Positions 1 to 12,249 of a DNA stretch of 64,000 nt are shown here, one piece after another (position 1 is the stretch's first letter; each line of letters starts with the position of its first letter). Location: assembly GCA_009667805.1 (NCBI GenBank), contig CM019069.1:56238422-56302421 (forward strand), read 5' to 3'. The notes under the pieces were generated by a model. It was not told the origin of the DNA and did not search any database. It saw nothing but the letters and a program-made list of their open reading frames with translations. The DNA comes from Leptobrachium leishanense (lineage: Eukaryota; Chordata; Amphibia; Anura; Megophryidae). A program made the translations under genes and the position numbers.

Positions 1-800
1 GCGATTCCTCAAGGGAGGGTTTTGTGTGCCCAGAAACCCAAGGACTAGTACATGGCTGGGAGGAGGAAGTGCACGATGGGGTCATCCTCATTAACCAGGA
101 AGACTCGGAAGCTAATGCCACCTCCAACCTACGCTGCATGGGCTCCCTTTTCCTGCAAAGCCTGGTAAAGGACCCCAGGATTCGTGCTATCAAGGAGAGG
201 GATCATTACTGGTTGGCAAGCCTTCTTGATCCACAATATAAGGGTAAAGTTGCAGAGCTCATCCTGCCCTCAGAGGGCGGACAGGATGAAAAAACTTGAG
301 GACGCTCTAAAGCGACACTTGTGTAACACCTTTACAGGCACTGGTAAGTTACCAAGTGATGACACAGGTGCTTCTGAGGCTGCGGCTGATCAGAGGAAGA
401 GTGGTGAAAGGGGCCACTTGACTGATGCCTTTTCCAATTTTTTAGTCCATGATGCCCAGGGACGTCAAATGTAGGCACCCATTGCCAGCGTCTTCACCAT
501 ATGGTGCAGGACTACCTAGGGGCAAGGGCAGACCTGGATACCTTTCCAGCAGATGATCCACTGGCTTACTGGGTATTGAGATTGCATCACTGGCCAGGAC
601 TTAGCCAATATGCTATGCAGCTACTAGGTTGCCCTTCATCCAGCGTGCTTTCTGGAAGGACGTTCAGTACCACTGGAGGTTTTGTCACAGACAAAAGAGT
701 GCGTCTGTCCACCGACTCTTTAGACCGGCTGACATTTATAAAAATGAATCAGTCCTGGATCAGCAGCTATCAATCCCCTGATGCTGACGTAACTGAATAG
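1..800 (+). mobile_element. hAT-superfamily transposase remnant, 3' half, frameshifted
   Basis: Three reading-frame pieces (about 24-299, 288-474 and 501-800) together resemble the C-terminal half of a hAT/ZBED-like transposase. The first piece contains HYWLASLLDPQYKGKVAE, a typical ZBED/hAT core segment. The last contains YWVLRLHHWPGLSQYAM followed by SGRTFSTTGGFVTDKR, matching the C-terminal hAT dimerisation region, and ends at a TAG at 798-800. The first and last pieces share a frame, but the middle one is in another, so at least two indels break the gene and it cannot encode an intact protein as written. The 5' half lies outside the window. Whether the fragment is a decayed transposon or a decayed domesticated ZBED copy cannot be decided here; a transposon is likelier because a repeat array and other elements follow. 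Confidence 0.8.
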
Positions 801-837
801 ATCGGGGATCTCTTCTGCATTCACAAAACCTCCACCA

Positions 838-1400
838 CTGCACTATTCCACAATACCACAAAGGGGTTACGGTGTGAAGGCACTTGCTGCCATCAAAGGC
901 ACAATATTTGGGTGTACTGCCACTGACGCCTATATTACCAGATTTATATCGTTTTAATATTGGACCGCAGGGTCCAACCCTGCACTCTTCTACAATACCA
1001 CAGAGGGGTTACTTACGGTGTTAAGGCACTTGCTGCCACCAAAGGCACAATATTTGGGTGCACTGCCACTGACGCCTATATTACCAGATTTATATCATTT
1101 TAATATTGGACCGCATGGTCCAACCCTGCACTCTTCCACAATACCACAAAAGGGTTACAGTGTGAAGGCACTTGCTGCCACCAAAGGCACAATATTTGGG
1201 TGCACTGCCACTGACGCCTGTACCAGATTCACATCTTTTTAATATTGGACCGCATGATCCACTCCTGCACTCTTCCACAATACAACAGAGGGGTTACTGT
1301 ATGATGGCACTTGCTGGCCTGCCAATATTTGGGTGCACTGCCACTGACGCCTGTACCAGATTCATATCCTCAGAGGGGTTACTGTGTGACGGCACTGTTG
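838..1400 (+). repeat. Tandem array, about 4 units of roughly 140-146 bp
   Basis: A unit beginning TTCCACAATACCACA and continuing through GGGGTTAC, GGCACTTGCTGCC, ATATTTGGGTG and CCACTGACGCCT recurs at about 846, 988, 1134 and 1273, with a shortened fifth copy near 1371. Spacings are 142, 146 and 139 bp. The array starts about 40 bp after the hAT transposase stop codon, so it may belong to the 3' non-coding end of that transposon. The short ORFs over it arise from the repeat and are not genes. Confidence 0.85.
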
Positions 1401-1767
1401 CCGACTCTAAAGGCCCAATTTTAAAGCACCTATTGTTACTTTCATCCAAAGCCTGCATAAGTTTCACCATAATTTTGCCAAAAAATCACTAAACTTGTTC
1501 TGCGTATCCTAAAATGTCTCCTCTTTTCATACAGACTACATCCCCAAGCAGTTATTTATGGATAGATTAAAGGAAGACCATTTACCGTCATTTGAAATGT
1601 AATTTTTTGGTTTTTACATATTTCTATACATCTGAAAAATCCGCCACTTTACGGGCAGGTTATGGGGACCTCCTAGGCATGATATTTGAAGGAATTTTTC
1701 ATTTTTATTCTTAACCTTTATTTCATGGAAAACTCACTGTTCCTTTAAAAACGTTTTTTTTTTACTC
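1401..1767. other. AT-rich stretch, nothing recognised
   Basis: Low-complexity AT-rich DNA with T runs. I see no coding, RNA or mobile-element signature. It is presumed to be intron of the PPP1R1C gene whose last exon lies at 17.7 kb. Confidence 0.4.
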
Positions 1768-1992
1768 TTTGTCCTTGTTTCCTGTCCCCCAGGGCACTAC
1801 CCGGACCCCCATACACCTTTTATGGCAAATATCTTGCATATATGCCCTCTTGGAGGGCACTCTAAAATTCGAACTTTAGAGTCCCATTGACTTGCATTGA
1901 GTTCGGTTCGTGTTCGCGTTCGAACTCGAACTTTTGAAATTGTTCGAGTTCGAATGGGAACCCGAACACAGGGGTGTTCGGCTCATCCCTAG
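1768..1992 (+). repeat. Interspersed repeat, copy 1 (second copy at 47485-47690)
   Basis: Shares long stretches in the same orientation with 47485-47690, including ATATCTTGCATATATGCCCT, CCCATTGACTTGCATT and GGGGTGTTCGG, ending in a TTCG-rich tail. No terminal inverted repeats or target duplication were found, so the class is unknown. Confidence 0.7.
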
Positions 1993-2210
1993 TCTTCGGT
2001 GGCTCCACGTTCGGCACAGTTCGGGGACACTGCGATGAGTAGTGAATTCACCGCAGGGTCGGCTACCTGAAATGGCCAAAGCGCCGTGAAGTGCGCCGAA
2101 CGAGAAAGCACTGAAACTTCGGTGCTTCCTGAATAACCCTTTAAATATTCTGTTAAGATTGCAATCTCTCTCTGTTTGCAAAGGTCCAGAAACGGTGTCC
2201 TCCCTCACAC

Positions 2211-3194
2211 TTAAAGGAACACTCTACGTAGTATAGAAAAACAACATAGAGGTTAACTATTGATCCCTTCTCATCCCATCTTTACTGTATATTGTTTTTT
2301 TTTCTATACACTTTTTATACTTATGTTAAATGGATATAAGAATTATTATTTTAATGCGCTGCCTGTTGATCCAGAGAGGAATCTGATTGCCATTAAATGA
2401 ACCAAGCAGGCAAAATTGGAAAATGCTCCAAAATTTTGAACTTGACGGAATTAGTTTTTTGTTCAACTTGCGTTACCTTGTAACTATGTATTATTCATCT
2501 TGCACCATGGTCTCAGTTTCTTCCTGGGCACTTGGTTACAGTGAGTATATACACCAGTCATTCTCAAAGTTTGCAGTACTGCTGTCATAGGGGCGCTGGA
2601 AAGATCCAAGAAAAAGGGGGCGTGTGTTAACAGATTAGCCATTTTTTAAAATTTGCAGGATACCTGATATCAGAAAATATGTGTAGCATACGGGGTGCTA
2701 GGGATGTGGCCTGAGTGCCAAAGAGTGGCGGTCTAAAAAGGTTTGGGAACCATTGTGTGTCATGGCCCTCGCCGGCGCAAGAAAGGCAATTCTGGTACTG
2801 CCCCACTTTGAATCCATCCAGGCAGCACCTTTCAAGAACTGTCCCACTGAGTTCTGGCTTCTCCTGCATGCTCTGCTTCAGACTCAAGTGCGCCCAATCT
2901 CTACGGAATCAAATAGCACCAGCTCCAAGCTGTGGTTAACTTTTGAGTTAACCGCAGCGGGACAAAATTAGCGTTAGGACTTTGTAATCCTAACGCTTAT
3001 TATCTCTTTGCTCTCCCTATGCTTAACATGGGGAGCGCAAAGTACAGTAAGCTCGTGCTGAAAAGCGCAAGCTCCGTATCTCTAACGGGTTTTCTTAACC
3101 CGTTAGCATTCGGATTGTAATATGGTCGGCCCGCACTTGGGCCACTTAACCTTATGTTAACACTCACACAGTTGGGCGCTATTGTTGGTGTGAA
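2211..3194. other. Intronic DNA with short foldback pieces
   Basis: Begins with TTAAAGGAACACTCTA, resembling one end of the TTAA-flanked element at 28726-29352. Around 2960-3135 there are short complementary blocks (AGCGTTAGGA versus TCCTAACGCT; CTAACGGG versus CCCGTTAG). The sequence just before 3203 plus that after 3783 reconstitutes a MITE end (ACTATGTAATATGGCC), so the hAT element at 3203-3775 probably landed in an older foldback MITE. No gene is seen. Confidence 0.4.
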
Positions 3195-3202
3195 CTATGT
3201 AA

Positions 3203-3775
3203 TAGAGATGTGCATTTGTTTCGGAAAAATTCGGAATTTGTAACAAAATTTGAAAATTCGTAGTTCGGAAGTACTTCCGAATAACGAATCGATACGAATT
3301 CGAAATGAAACGGTACATAACGAATTTATTTCGTTTTACACTGTGTCATCATCATAAAAGAAAAATTTGAATAATTGATATCAACTATCGAATTTGAAAT
3401 GAACTATCAAATACATATCAACTATCGAATTGATCTTAACTTACAATACAAGTACTAGTCAGCAAAGGACTTTATGAAACAAATTAACTTTGTTTCACTG
3501 TTTAATTTGACTCAAATACTAAATCTGTGACACAGCTTAAAATTTAACCCTAGCTTTTCTTTTAAGAGCAAAATTTGATTAAATGGGGTTTTATTTAGTG
3601 ATCCAAAATTCGAATTGATTTCAACGATCGAATTGATATATGAAATTCAAATCGATTCAAAAATTTCAAATCGAAATGAAATGCGAAACAAAATTAGTTA
3701 CGAAATTCCGAAAAACAAAATTATTTAAAAACTAAACGAAACTAAAAACTAATTTTTCAGCCATGCACATCCCTA
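3203..3775 (+). mobile_element. Non-autonomous hAT element (TAGGGATGTGC family), copy A
   Basis: Ends TAGAGATGTGC at the left and GCACATCCCTA at the right form a terminal inverted repeat, flanked on both sides by the 8-bp duplication CTATGTAA (3195-3202 and 3776-3783). An 8-bp target duplication and this kind of terminus are hallmarks of the hAT superfamily. The interior is rich in TTCGAAT- and GAAACGAA-like words and has no ORF. Same family as 15212-15751 and 40935-41627. Confidence 0.85.
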
Positions 3776-3783
3776 CTATGTAA

Positions 3784-5437
3784 TATGGCCAATAGAGTTT
3801 GTTTGCAGGCTGATGTGCCGGGGTCTCAGGTGTTTTAATCTCCCCTGCCTCTCTCTCTCTATAAATATATACTTTATTTACCAGGTAGAGGAATTTCAAA
3901 TTGTAGAACAAAATAATTGTATTGTAAAAGTTATCTATCCCATATTTGTGTTGTGCACAGTTATCTTATAGTTTATGCTAATTACATTATCGTCATAGCC
4001 AGCGGTCAAGTAGAGAAGAAACACAAGGGACCGTAGATCTTCCACTATTTTTTTTAACTGAACTCCCAGCTGGCCCACACATTGAAAAGTTTAATTATTT
4101 TAAGGTTTCAGTCATACCTTCCCATTTAAGTCACGATAAATATATGCTATTATGATCATTATCATAACAATTTCCTAAACCCCAACAAAGGCTGCCAATT
4201 TTTTTTATCAACATCAAATTTCAGCCTATACCTAGGTTGAGACGAAAATAATTATTTGAGGGGAGAGTATAGTCAGAAATCATGGTGAGTTCCTACACTT
4301 CTTTATGTTGAACCTGAATTTCGGTCATAACCACGTGTTTATTGAATCAAAACCAATGTGTTACTTGAATAAATAACTCTTTACATGCTTGTAGGTTTGA
4401 TAACTGCATGTGAAGTGCTAAATATCAACATAACTACGTTTTTTTTTACTTGTTGACCAGTCTGTTTTTTTCTTTTTTCATAAAATCTATGATTACATTT
4501 ATCAGGGTATATGAGCAAATAGTTGAACAAATGAATAATTTGTTTAAAGGCTTTTTGAAAATTCCAACCATCTAGGGCTAGAGTCGCTTAATGAGAAATC
4601 TAGTATTTCTACCAGCATGTGCTTATAGATAGCAAAAACAATTCAAAAAGCACTGGTTTTTTTTTTGCTTCAGTCAATTAACTTAGACCAAGATCATCTC
4701 TGCGAACTTGAAGAGTAAGAGTAAGTGACGCTCTCCCAACAAGGAAAGATACTTCTCAACCAAAGAAGAGTCATGTTAAATTTAATTCTGGTGGACTGTC
4801 CACTAGAAAACCTAAAACAAATGTCCACCTCTTACATTTGTTTTCAGACTTGTTCAATAATCACCCACTCAGATATAAATCAATCTTTTCCTTATTTTAA
4901 AAAATATTTTATATTTAATGATGTTCATCTATGTGTTTTTGAGCCATTCCTTAAACGTATCGTTCTCGCTCTACCTATAGTTCAATTTATGCAACATTTA
5001 CAAAGAGCCCCGCTGTGACACCTCTTTTATTTGCTTGAGTTGAGTCCATGCCGTCCTTGAAAAAACGAAGATGATAGGTTTCATGATTCTACCTTTCTCT
5101 CGTTACTGAGAAACCCTGTTTCGGTCATGGGCAGCTCCTTTTCCTTCCTCTCTATTTATACAGATAAAATGGTTGGGACTCCATGTGGAAACATCAGAAT
5201 CCCACCTAAGCCTGCTGCTTGGATAAGGAACATAGAACTGAGCCGACTGAATGGGTCAGTGAAACAAGGGAAAAGAGACACAAAGATGTGATGGGTGCAG
5301 AGAGATAAAAAGTCAAATAAAGCCTAGGTAGGCAGGGTGATGGGGGAGCTGTGAGAGAAAGGCATTGGAAGTTGACAAATCATCCTGGTGGCGTATGGAC
5401 AGGGCCGGCCCAAGACACTATCCTGCCTGGGTCCAAG
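3784..5437. other. Intronic DNA, no gene seen
   Basis: AT-rich sequence. A short piece at 3857-3900 resembles the tail of the SINE-like repeat seen near 41945. A minor reading frame at 4725-5018 has no recognisable domain, no repeat character and no splice context, and is treated as chance. Confidence 0.4.
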
Positions 5438-6056
5438 GATAAAATGCTGCCCCCCCAAAAAATATATGCTGTGTATGAGCATATCATGAGTGTATCACAG
5501 AGCTCCGCAGCAATAAAACTCATACACACTGCACCTTACTGTGAGTTTTATTGCTGTGGAGCTCTGTGATATGCTCATACACACCACACATAACTGAGTT
5601 TTATTCCTGTGGAGCTCTGTGATACACTCATACACACTGCACATTACTGTATCACAGAGCTCCACAGGAATAAAATGCACAGTAATATGTGGTGTGTATG
5701 AGTGTATCACAGAGCTCCACAGCAATAAAACTCACAGTAATGTGCGGTGTGTTTGAGCGTATCACTGTGCTCCACAGGAATAAAACTCACAATAATGTGC
5801 GGTAGTTGAGGCTCAAAATGCCGCCCCTTGCAAAGTGCTGCCTGGAGCCATGGCACCATCTGGCCCAATGAACAGAGGTAGAAACATAACCACATTGAGT
5901 CGATGAAGAGGTAGGCAAAAAATAGTGATGAGAATTTTAAAGGTGCTAGAGGAGACAGCGGATTACTGGAGTCATTTAATGTATAGTGACTCTTCTAAGA
6001 ATGCATCGGAGAGGGAGACCAGGTTTAAAATGAAATGACTTCATCCTGTAAAACTT
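5438..6056 (+). repeat. Duplicated block X, donor-like copy
   Basis: This 619-bp block recurs at 8855-9419. The 5' two-thirds contain alternating direct and inverted copies of a unit with GAGCTCCACAG and AATAAAACTCA, forming a complex foldback. The 3' part (from about 5870) is ordinary sequence that is nearly identical in both copies, so the similarity is a true segmental copy and not just the shared foldback repeat. Confidence 0.9.
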
Positions 6057-6480
6057 TGTTCACACACAGTGCTCACAAATTAGTTAATTTCAAATAAAGT
6101 GTAACGCAACACTGATATCCCTATGCATCCACACAGACATGCCACACAAATGTACCATTTCATTTACACACGCGCGCACATTCATACAGACACATACGCC
6201 ATACAAATTCTAACCAATGGACACACACAAATTGTCCCTACAAGAAAATGCATTATTGCGCTATTGTATCGTACACAATGAAATGCCATAAAATCTGCAG
6301 AGTAAGATTAAAACATCTCTTTTCATGAGTGATGAGACTCATGGGTCCTGAAAAAAACATTTTCCTAGTGCAAAACCTACGTTCCTAATCGTAAATATCC
6401 TATTACAAGCTTCTCAAACCAAGTTACTGAAAAAAAACAGTACTTCTAAGAAATTCCAGATTAGTTTGAAAAATGTATAA

Positions 6481-6839
6481 GGCCGGGGTCAGACGAGCGT
6501 TTTGCAGAGCGGAAAGAAGTCCGTGAGAGTGGACGTTCCTTCCACTCTGACACCCGTCTGACGCCCGTCTGACGTCTGTCTGGCCACCTCGCTGAGCGCA
6601 GTAAGTGCGCTCAGCGCTGCAAGGCCCGATCCTCTTATGGAGGATCACACTACGCAGTCCCGTTGAACGCCCATCGTAGCGCTTCGACGAGGAAGCTTTC
6701 AGCATGTCTGCTGTTGCGCGTGCAATTCGTGCGTGCGCTACAGAGTGTGGCCGGCCCCGTCGAAGCGTCACAACGCTGCGACGGACACCGGGAGGCACGT
6801 TAGTACAGGCATACATAGTGCGCTCATCTGACCCCGGCC
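6481..6839. mobile_element. Foldback MITE, GGC...GCC termini, TAA target duplication
   Basis: Left end GGCCGGGGTCAGACGAGCG and right end CTGACCCCGGCC are inverted repeats, flanked by TAA on both sides (6478-6480 and 6840-6842). The interior is CpG-rich and largely self-complementary. A 3-bp TWA duplication fits the PIF/Harbinger superfamily, but no transposase is present. The 161-aa antisense ORF across it is a by-product. Confidence 0.8.
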
Positions 6840-6842
6840 TAA

Positions 6843-7764
6843 TATGACCAAAAAGTGGCATAAACATAGTGATGGAAAGTAAATATGCATAAACAGGAAT
6901 GTAAAACATACCTATATGTTAGGTTTAATAACGTAATGTAAATGTCTAAATACACCAAATCGATAAAGTATAAGATACTAGAGCTATTAATTTGTGCTAT
7001 TACTTACCTAAATCTACTAATCATTCTTCTGTATAAAATTAATATATATCATAATAACAATAATATTTGCAAATGTAACCTTAGTATAAAACACTAACAC
7101 ATAACTTAGTGGATGCCCTTAAAAGGTAATTAATGCTACGTGCTTCTCAATACATAATACAAGATAAAGTAACATTATCCTGCAAACCTCCAGTGTATTA
7201 CATGTGCATTTAGTTCCAGAGAATTGTGACCAGCCTCCGGTACCAAGACGGAAAGACACCCCACGTCATCTCGAAGTACCATTCTTACCAGGTATTGCAC
7301 ATGGCACATAGGCTCAGAATAACAATGTATGATTATATATAATGGTATAATTGACCGTGTGACATGTAAAATAATATTTATTGACATAGCATAAAATGCC
7401 AGAAAGGTCCTGACACAGGAGAAGCATCCAGAAAAGAACTTGGTTCTGACTAGGAATTACATTTAATTTAAAGACAGAAAATTAAACCTAAACATCGACT
7501 TATTAGACAAATTCATTGGAAATCATTAAAAAACTAAAAACACAGGGACACCACAAAGCTCAGAGGTGGAGAAGCTATACAGTGATGAAGTGACCTTAGA
7601 ATAAAAATGGGAGAGTTCTTGAAACATGCTCAGTTTATGAGATTTTCCTGAAGGCAATCAGAAACCAGCCCTTCCAAGCATCGACTTCCAACCACTTTCT
7701 GTGCAATTATGACTTGCGGAAACTTCCTATGAATAAAATCCTTAAAAAGTGAAATTGTTGTATA
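6843..7764. other. Intronic DNA, nothing recognised
   Basis: AT-rich sequence with no exon-like ORF, element termini or RNA signature that I can support. Confidence 0.4.
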
Positions 7765-8058
7765 AAGTCAAATGGGGTTATACAGAGAGAGCCGAACTGG
7801 CCCCGAAATTGCACCGAACGGTAAATTTTTCCATATGGTGCAATTTCGGCGTCATACGGCTGTTCAAAACCTGGCAATTCACCAAATATTGATGAATTGC
7901 CAGCGAAGTATGGTGCCTGTTTGACGGCAGTGAAATCCCCATAGAGGAGCAATAGTTAACCTATTCAGAGAGTTCAATCAGGCAAATCCCATAGGTTTCA
8001 ATATTTCAGCGTTCGGTTACCTTTCGCCAGCAATTCGGATCTCTTTGAGTATCCCTGT
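7765..8058 (-). mobile_element. Foldback element of the GGGTTATTCAGAGAG family
   Basis: Contains ends GGGGTTATACAGAGAG and CTCTTTGAGTATCCCTG. Its reverse complement aligns with 43477-44021, sharing GGATTTCACTGCCGTC, GGCAATTC and CGAAATTGCACC blocks. The orientation is opposite to the 43.5-kb copy. There is no coding capacity; it is probably a non-autonomous DNA transposon. Confidence 0.65.
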
Positions 8059-8677
8059 TAGTGTGGTTTTTTTGGGGGGGTTACACAAAAAGAAGAGTTA
8101 AGATAGGTTGCAGTAGGAGAAATGTAGGTCCAACCCAACGTACGTTACTGGAAAGGACCTTGACAATTCCTCAATGGAAGGCAATAATAGGATTGAAAAT
8201 TTCAATTAAAGCAGCCTGCATCTTCTATAAAAGAAACACAATGAAGATTTACTCAAACTCTGTGTGGGAGGGGGTGCAATTCCATGACATTTGAATGCTA
8301 TGCGAAGGGGATGTTTGATTTTGTAGGATGTCCATCAATATTCTTGGTAATTTCGAGTAAGAAGGATGTGATTCGTGTTATGCAAAGTTCCAGTATTTGT
8401 AATAATATACAGATACTTTCTTGCGGAGCTTTTTACTCGGCGTTTAAGATATGACACTGTTCGTTATGTGCACTAAAAAGTGGGTGTCCCCCACACCAAT
8501 TATCATGCAAAACAATAATAAAACAATAGTGCAGCGCACAAGTGTCCCCACACCAAGAAAATTAATAATTTACTGGCTTACATTAAGCTTTAATGTGAAT
8601 CCTTATAATTGATAGTGGCAGCTATATCTCGTAACAGCAAGAATTATCATCAACCTTATGCAGAGGAAAACATAAGC

Positions 8678-8853
8678 ATACAACACATAGTGCAGTTGAA
8701 CCCGTAACTCTTATTCATTATATTATAATAAAAGAACCTCTCACATGGTTTAGAGCAACCTTATGCTCTTGTTATACACTTGTGGGCACTTCATGAGGCG
8801 TACCCATCAGCCTCTTAAATTGCAGTGATGATGTTTGGCTCCCAGAAAAAAAC
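8678..8853 (+). repeat. Block Y, left copy
   Basis: A 176-bp block from ATACAACACATAGTGCAG to GGCTCCCAGAAAAAAAC, repeated directly at 9420-9588. The two Y copies immediately bracket the inserted X block. Confidence 0.9.
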
Positions 8854-8854
8854 A

Positions 8855-9419
8855 ATAAAATGCGGCCCCCCCAAAAAATATATGCTGTGTATGAGCATAT
8901 CATGAGTGTATCACAGAGCTCCGCAGCAATAAAACTCATACACACTGCACCTTACTGTGAGTTTTATTCCTGTGGAGCTCTGTGATACACTCATACACAC
9001 TGCACATTACTGTATCACAGAGCTCCACAGGAATAAAACGCACAGTAATATGAGGTGTGTATGAGTGTATCACAGAGCTCCACAGCAATAAAACTCACAG
9101 TAATGTGCGGTGTGTTTGAGCGTATCACTGTGCTCCACAGGAATAAAACTCACAATAATGTGCGGTAGTTGAGGCTCAAAATGCCGCCCCTTGCAAAGTG
9201 CTGCCTGGAGCCATGGCACCATCTGGCCCAATGGACAGAGATAGAAACATAACCACATTGAGTCGATGAAGAGGTAGGCAAAAAATAGTGATGAGAATTT
9301 TAAAGGTGCTAGAGGAGACGGTGGATTACTGGAGTCATTTAATGTATAGTGACTCTTCTAAGAATGCATCGGAGAGGGAGACCAGGTTTAAAATGAAATG
9401 ACTTCATCCTGTAAAACTT
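8855..9419 (+). repeat. Duplicated block X, inserted copy
   Basis: A 565-bp copy of 5438-6056 in the same orientation, with about 54 bp deleted inside the foldback repeats. It begins immediately after Y-left and ends where Y-right begins. The order Y-X-Y is not a normal transposon footprint. Confidence 0.9.
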
Positions 9420-9588
9420 ATACAACACATAGTGCAGTTGAACCGTAACTCTTATTCATTATATTATAATAAAAGAACCACTCACATGGTTTAGAGCAAC
9501 CTTATGTTATACACTTGTGGGCACTTCATCAGGCCTACCCATCAGCCTCTTAAATTGCAGTGATGATGTTTGGCTCCCAGAAAAAAAC
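9420..9588 (+). repeat. Block Y, right copy
   Basis: Near-identical direct repeat of 8678-8853 with a few small indels, abutting the end of the inserted X block. Confidence 0.9.
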
Positions 9589-9929
9589 AGAGAGAAAAAG
9601 AACATCTAGTGCAGACAATATTCATAAATATATTATATATATCGGTAAGATGTTGAACTCACCCCTCTAGAACCAATGAACCGGCTCTAGGTATTTGCGC
9701 CTAAGGGCCAAACTTTCTGAAAAACCTTTTCTGTCTGGTAGCGGATGTACAGCCGGATTCCCAAAAAAGGACCCAGGGAAGTAAGCAAGTGAAGATAAAT
9801 GGTATTTATTAAGACAATATATAAAATGAATAAAAAATGTAAATGAACAGGGCCAAACGCGTTTCGTGTCGAAAGGCGCTTCCTCAGCTGCAGAAAAACG
9901 TCAAAGTCCAGTATTTGAGTAGAGAATTT

Positions 9930-10828
9930 CACATTGCCTGGCCAAAAAAAGTTACCACTTGTATTTAACTGACCAAATAGGTGCAAGCTTTCAATTGGAT
10001 AATTAGTGCAGTGATTAATGTTTTAGCCAGCAAAAAAAATGAGGTCATGTGACTCCCTGAATATACAGAATGAGCAGGTTTTCACTCAATGTTTTTTTTC
10101 TTCCCTGATGGCACAGCGGGCATGTTCCAAGATGACAATGCCAGGATTCATTGGGCTCAAATTGTGCAAGAGTGGTTCAGGGAGCATGAGACATCATTTT
10201 CACATATGCATTGGCCAATGGCCACCACACAGTCCAGAACTTAACCCCATTGAAAATCTTTGTGATAATGTGTTGGAGAAGACTTTACGCAGCGCTGCGA
10301 CTCTCCCATCATCAAAATTATATCCTGGTGAAAATTTAATGCAACTCTGGATGGAAATTAATGTTCTGACATTGCAAGAGCTTATCAAAACAATGCCACA
10401 GCAAGTGCGTGCTGTAATCAAAGCAAAGGGCGGTCCAACGAAATATTAGGCCGGGTGCACACTAGGCGTTTTTTTCTACGCACTATCGCATGTTAAAACG
10501 CACTTACCGGCGTTTGTCGCAGCGTTGTGATGCTGCGACGGGGCTGGTCACATGTTTGTGCGCCTAGAGCATGCGTGCACCTAGAGATCCTCACCGTCGA
10601 TGCGCCTCGATGGGGCTGCAAAGCACAATCCTCCATAGGAGGATCGCAAAGCGCGATCCTCCATCCATAGTAGGATCGCACTTTGCAGCACTGGGGGGGG
10701 GGCAGGTGGGCGTTGAGTGGACGCCGGTGCGTTAGAATTTTCTTTAACGCACGTAATGTGCGTTAAAGAAAACGCCTAGTGTGCACCCGGCCTTAGAGTA
10801 TGACTTATTTTTGGCCAGTCATTGTACA
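9930..10828 (+). mobile_element. Degraded Tc1/mariner element carrying a nested MITE
   Basis: The ORF at 10039-10449 contains [14 protein letters not shown], the third-acid (E) block of a DD34E transposase, and ends KAKGGPTKY, a typical Tc1 C-terminus. The first aspartate block is missing and the second is not preserved. The element ends read TGCCTGGCCAAAAAAAG near 9934 and TTATTTTTGGCCAG near 10805, an imperfect inverted repeat. A foldback MITE (10449-10792) is inserted right after the transposase end. Confidence 0.75.
10449..10792. mobile_element. Foldback MITE with TTA target duplication, nested in a Tc1 relic
   Basis: Termini GGCCGGGTGCACACTAGGCG and CGCCTAGTGTGCACCCGGCC are near-perfect inverted repeats, flanked by TTA at 10446-10448 and 10793-10795. 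The interior is CpG-rich and self-complementary. The 3-bp duplication suggests a PIF/Harbinger-type MITE. Confidence 0.85.
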
Positions 10829-12239
10829 GTGTAACTTCAGATGACCATAAGTAGCAGAACAGATACTGGTCCTGGTCACATTTCCAGATGTTGGAAGGGA
10901 CTTTCGACTGAAATTGAGGTTGTTTTTTTAGGGCCAGATAGGCAGTGAGTAATATTTTTAGAGGATTTCCTTAATCAAGTAAATTACTTTCTTACATATG
11001 GGCTAAAGAGGCTAATATACGAATATAAAAATGCAATTTTCTCCTTTTTTTGCTTCCAAATGTTTACATTTATACATTTTCATATGTCTGTTTCTAAATG
11101 TACAAACATGGAAATACTTAGCCGAATAAGTTCCTTATGAGCAATACAGTTTTGCAACAGTTAAGTGCTGATTAATTTCATTTTTGTGAAATGTTTGTGA
11201 AATCATGTAAAAAAAACACATTTTTTTTCCGAAATACAGATTTTTTGATAAATATGAAAAAAGTATTTAAGAAACTTGAAACCGGATGAGAGAGCGGGTT
11301 AAATAGAAGTGCCATCGATTACAGAGTAGTCAGTAATAACTTTGAAATAAAAACAATAAAGCACAATGGAACTTTGCCAAAGAACTAGAAAGCAAGGTAG
11401 AACAATCACATCCTTTGCCAGGGATGGATTGCAGGCTGTTCTGTATTTCACTGTGAGATGAATAAACGTCACTGTTATGAAAAAAAGAACACAGTGACCC
11501 TTACTTTCTGCCAGCATTTTGATCTATACAAGGACACATGCTGTGATAGATGTCGGATTTTAAGGGGAAAAAAGGAAGGATTAAAGCAAATCAATAAGTA
11601 AAGCCAATTAATATTTTAACCATTTTAATTTGATTCATAATGGTCCGGATACCAGAATTGCTCAATCATTTATGGTTACTTCTATGGACAATAATCCCTC
11701 TCTATAGGAGTTCTATACTGAGTGTAAACATGAGAAATGGAACTACAGACGTTTTGCTGAAAAAACATGTTTCCATTTTTGGTTTTGGAAAAGGTACATA
11801 TAGGTTTCTATTACGGTAAGACATTGTAACATGGATTCTTTTTGCAAAATAACTTCACACTTCAATTTAAATATTCAGAAAACTGGAGAGGAATAGCAAT
11901 CGCCTGTTGAATGGATCCGATCATCAGTGCCGCACCGACCAGGGAGGCCCAAACCCCATACAGCATCAAATGTAGGAAAATGGACCAGGCATTCTGGTTG
12001 GGTGAATTAGGAGCTTTATTGTGTGGGTGCCTCCACAACGTTTCGTCTCTGCCATGAGCTTTTCTCAAGCGCTTTCACTTGAAAATGTCTTGTGCCAGAA
12101 CCGAAAACATTGTGATGGCACCCATGGAATAAAACTCCTAATTGACCCAACCAGATGCTTGGTTCATTACTCTACCTTTTGACTTCAATTTAAATAGACA
12201 AAAAAACAAAACCTACCTCATCCCACATTGAGGAGGACC
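10829..12239. other. Intronic DNA with one low-copy repeat piece
   Basis: Mostly AT-rich sequence without recognisable genes. Around 12000-12075 the words CAACGTTTCGTCTCTGCC and TTTTCTCAAGCGC recall a 'GTTTCG...CTTC' repeat also glimpsed near 9855 and 45210. The class is unknown. Confidence 0.4.
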
Positions 12240-12249
12240 GTATAATAGA

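Noticed and set aside
4725..5018. 97-codon plus-strand ORF as a possible PPP1R1C exon
   Set aside because: No similarity to PPP1R1C and no splice-bounded exon; judged to be chance.
6424..6909. 161-codon minus-strand ORF
   Set aside because: It lies across a CpG-rich foldback MITE and has no domain; its length reflects base composition.
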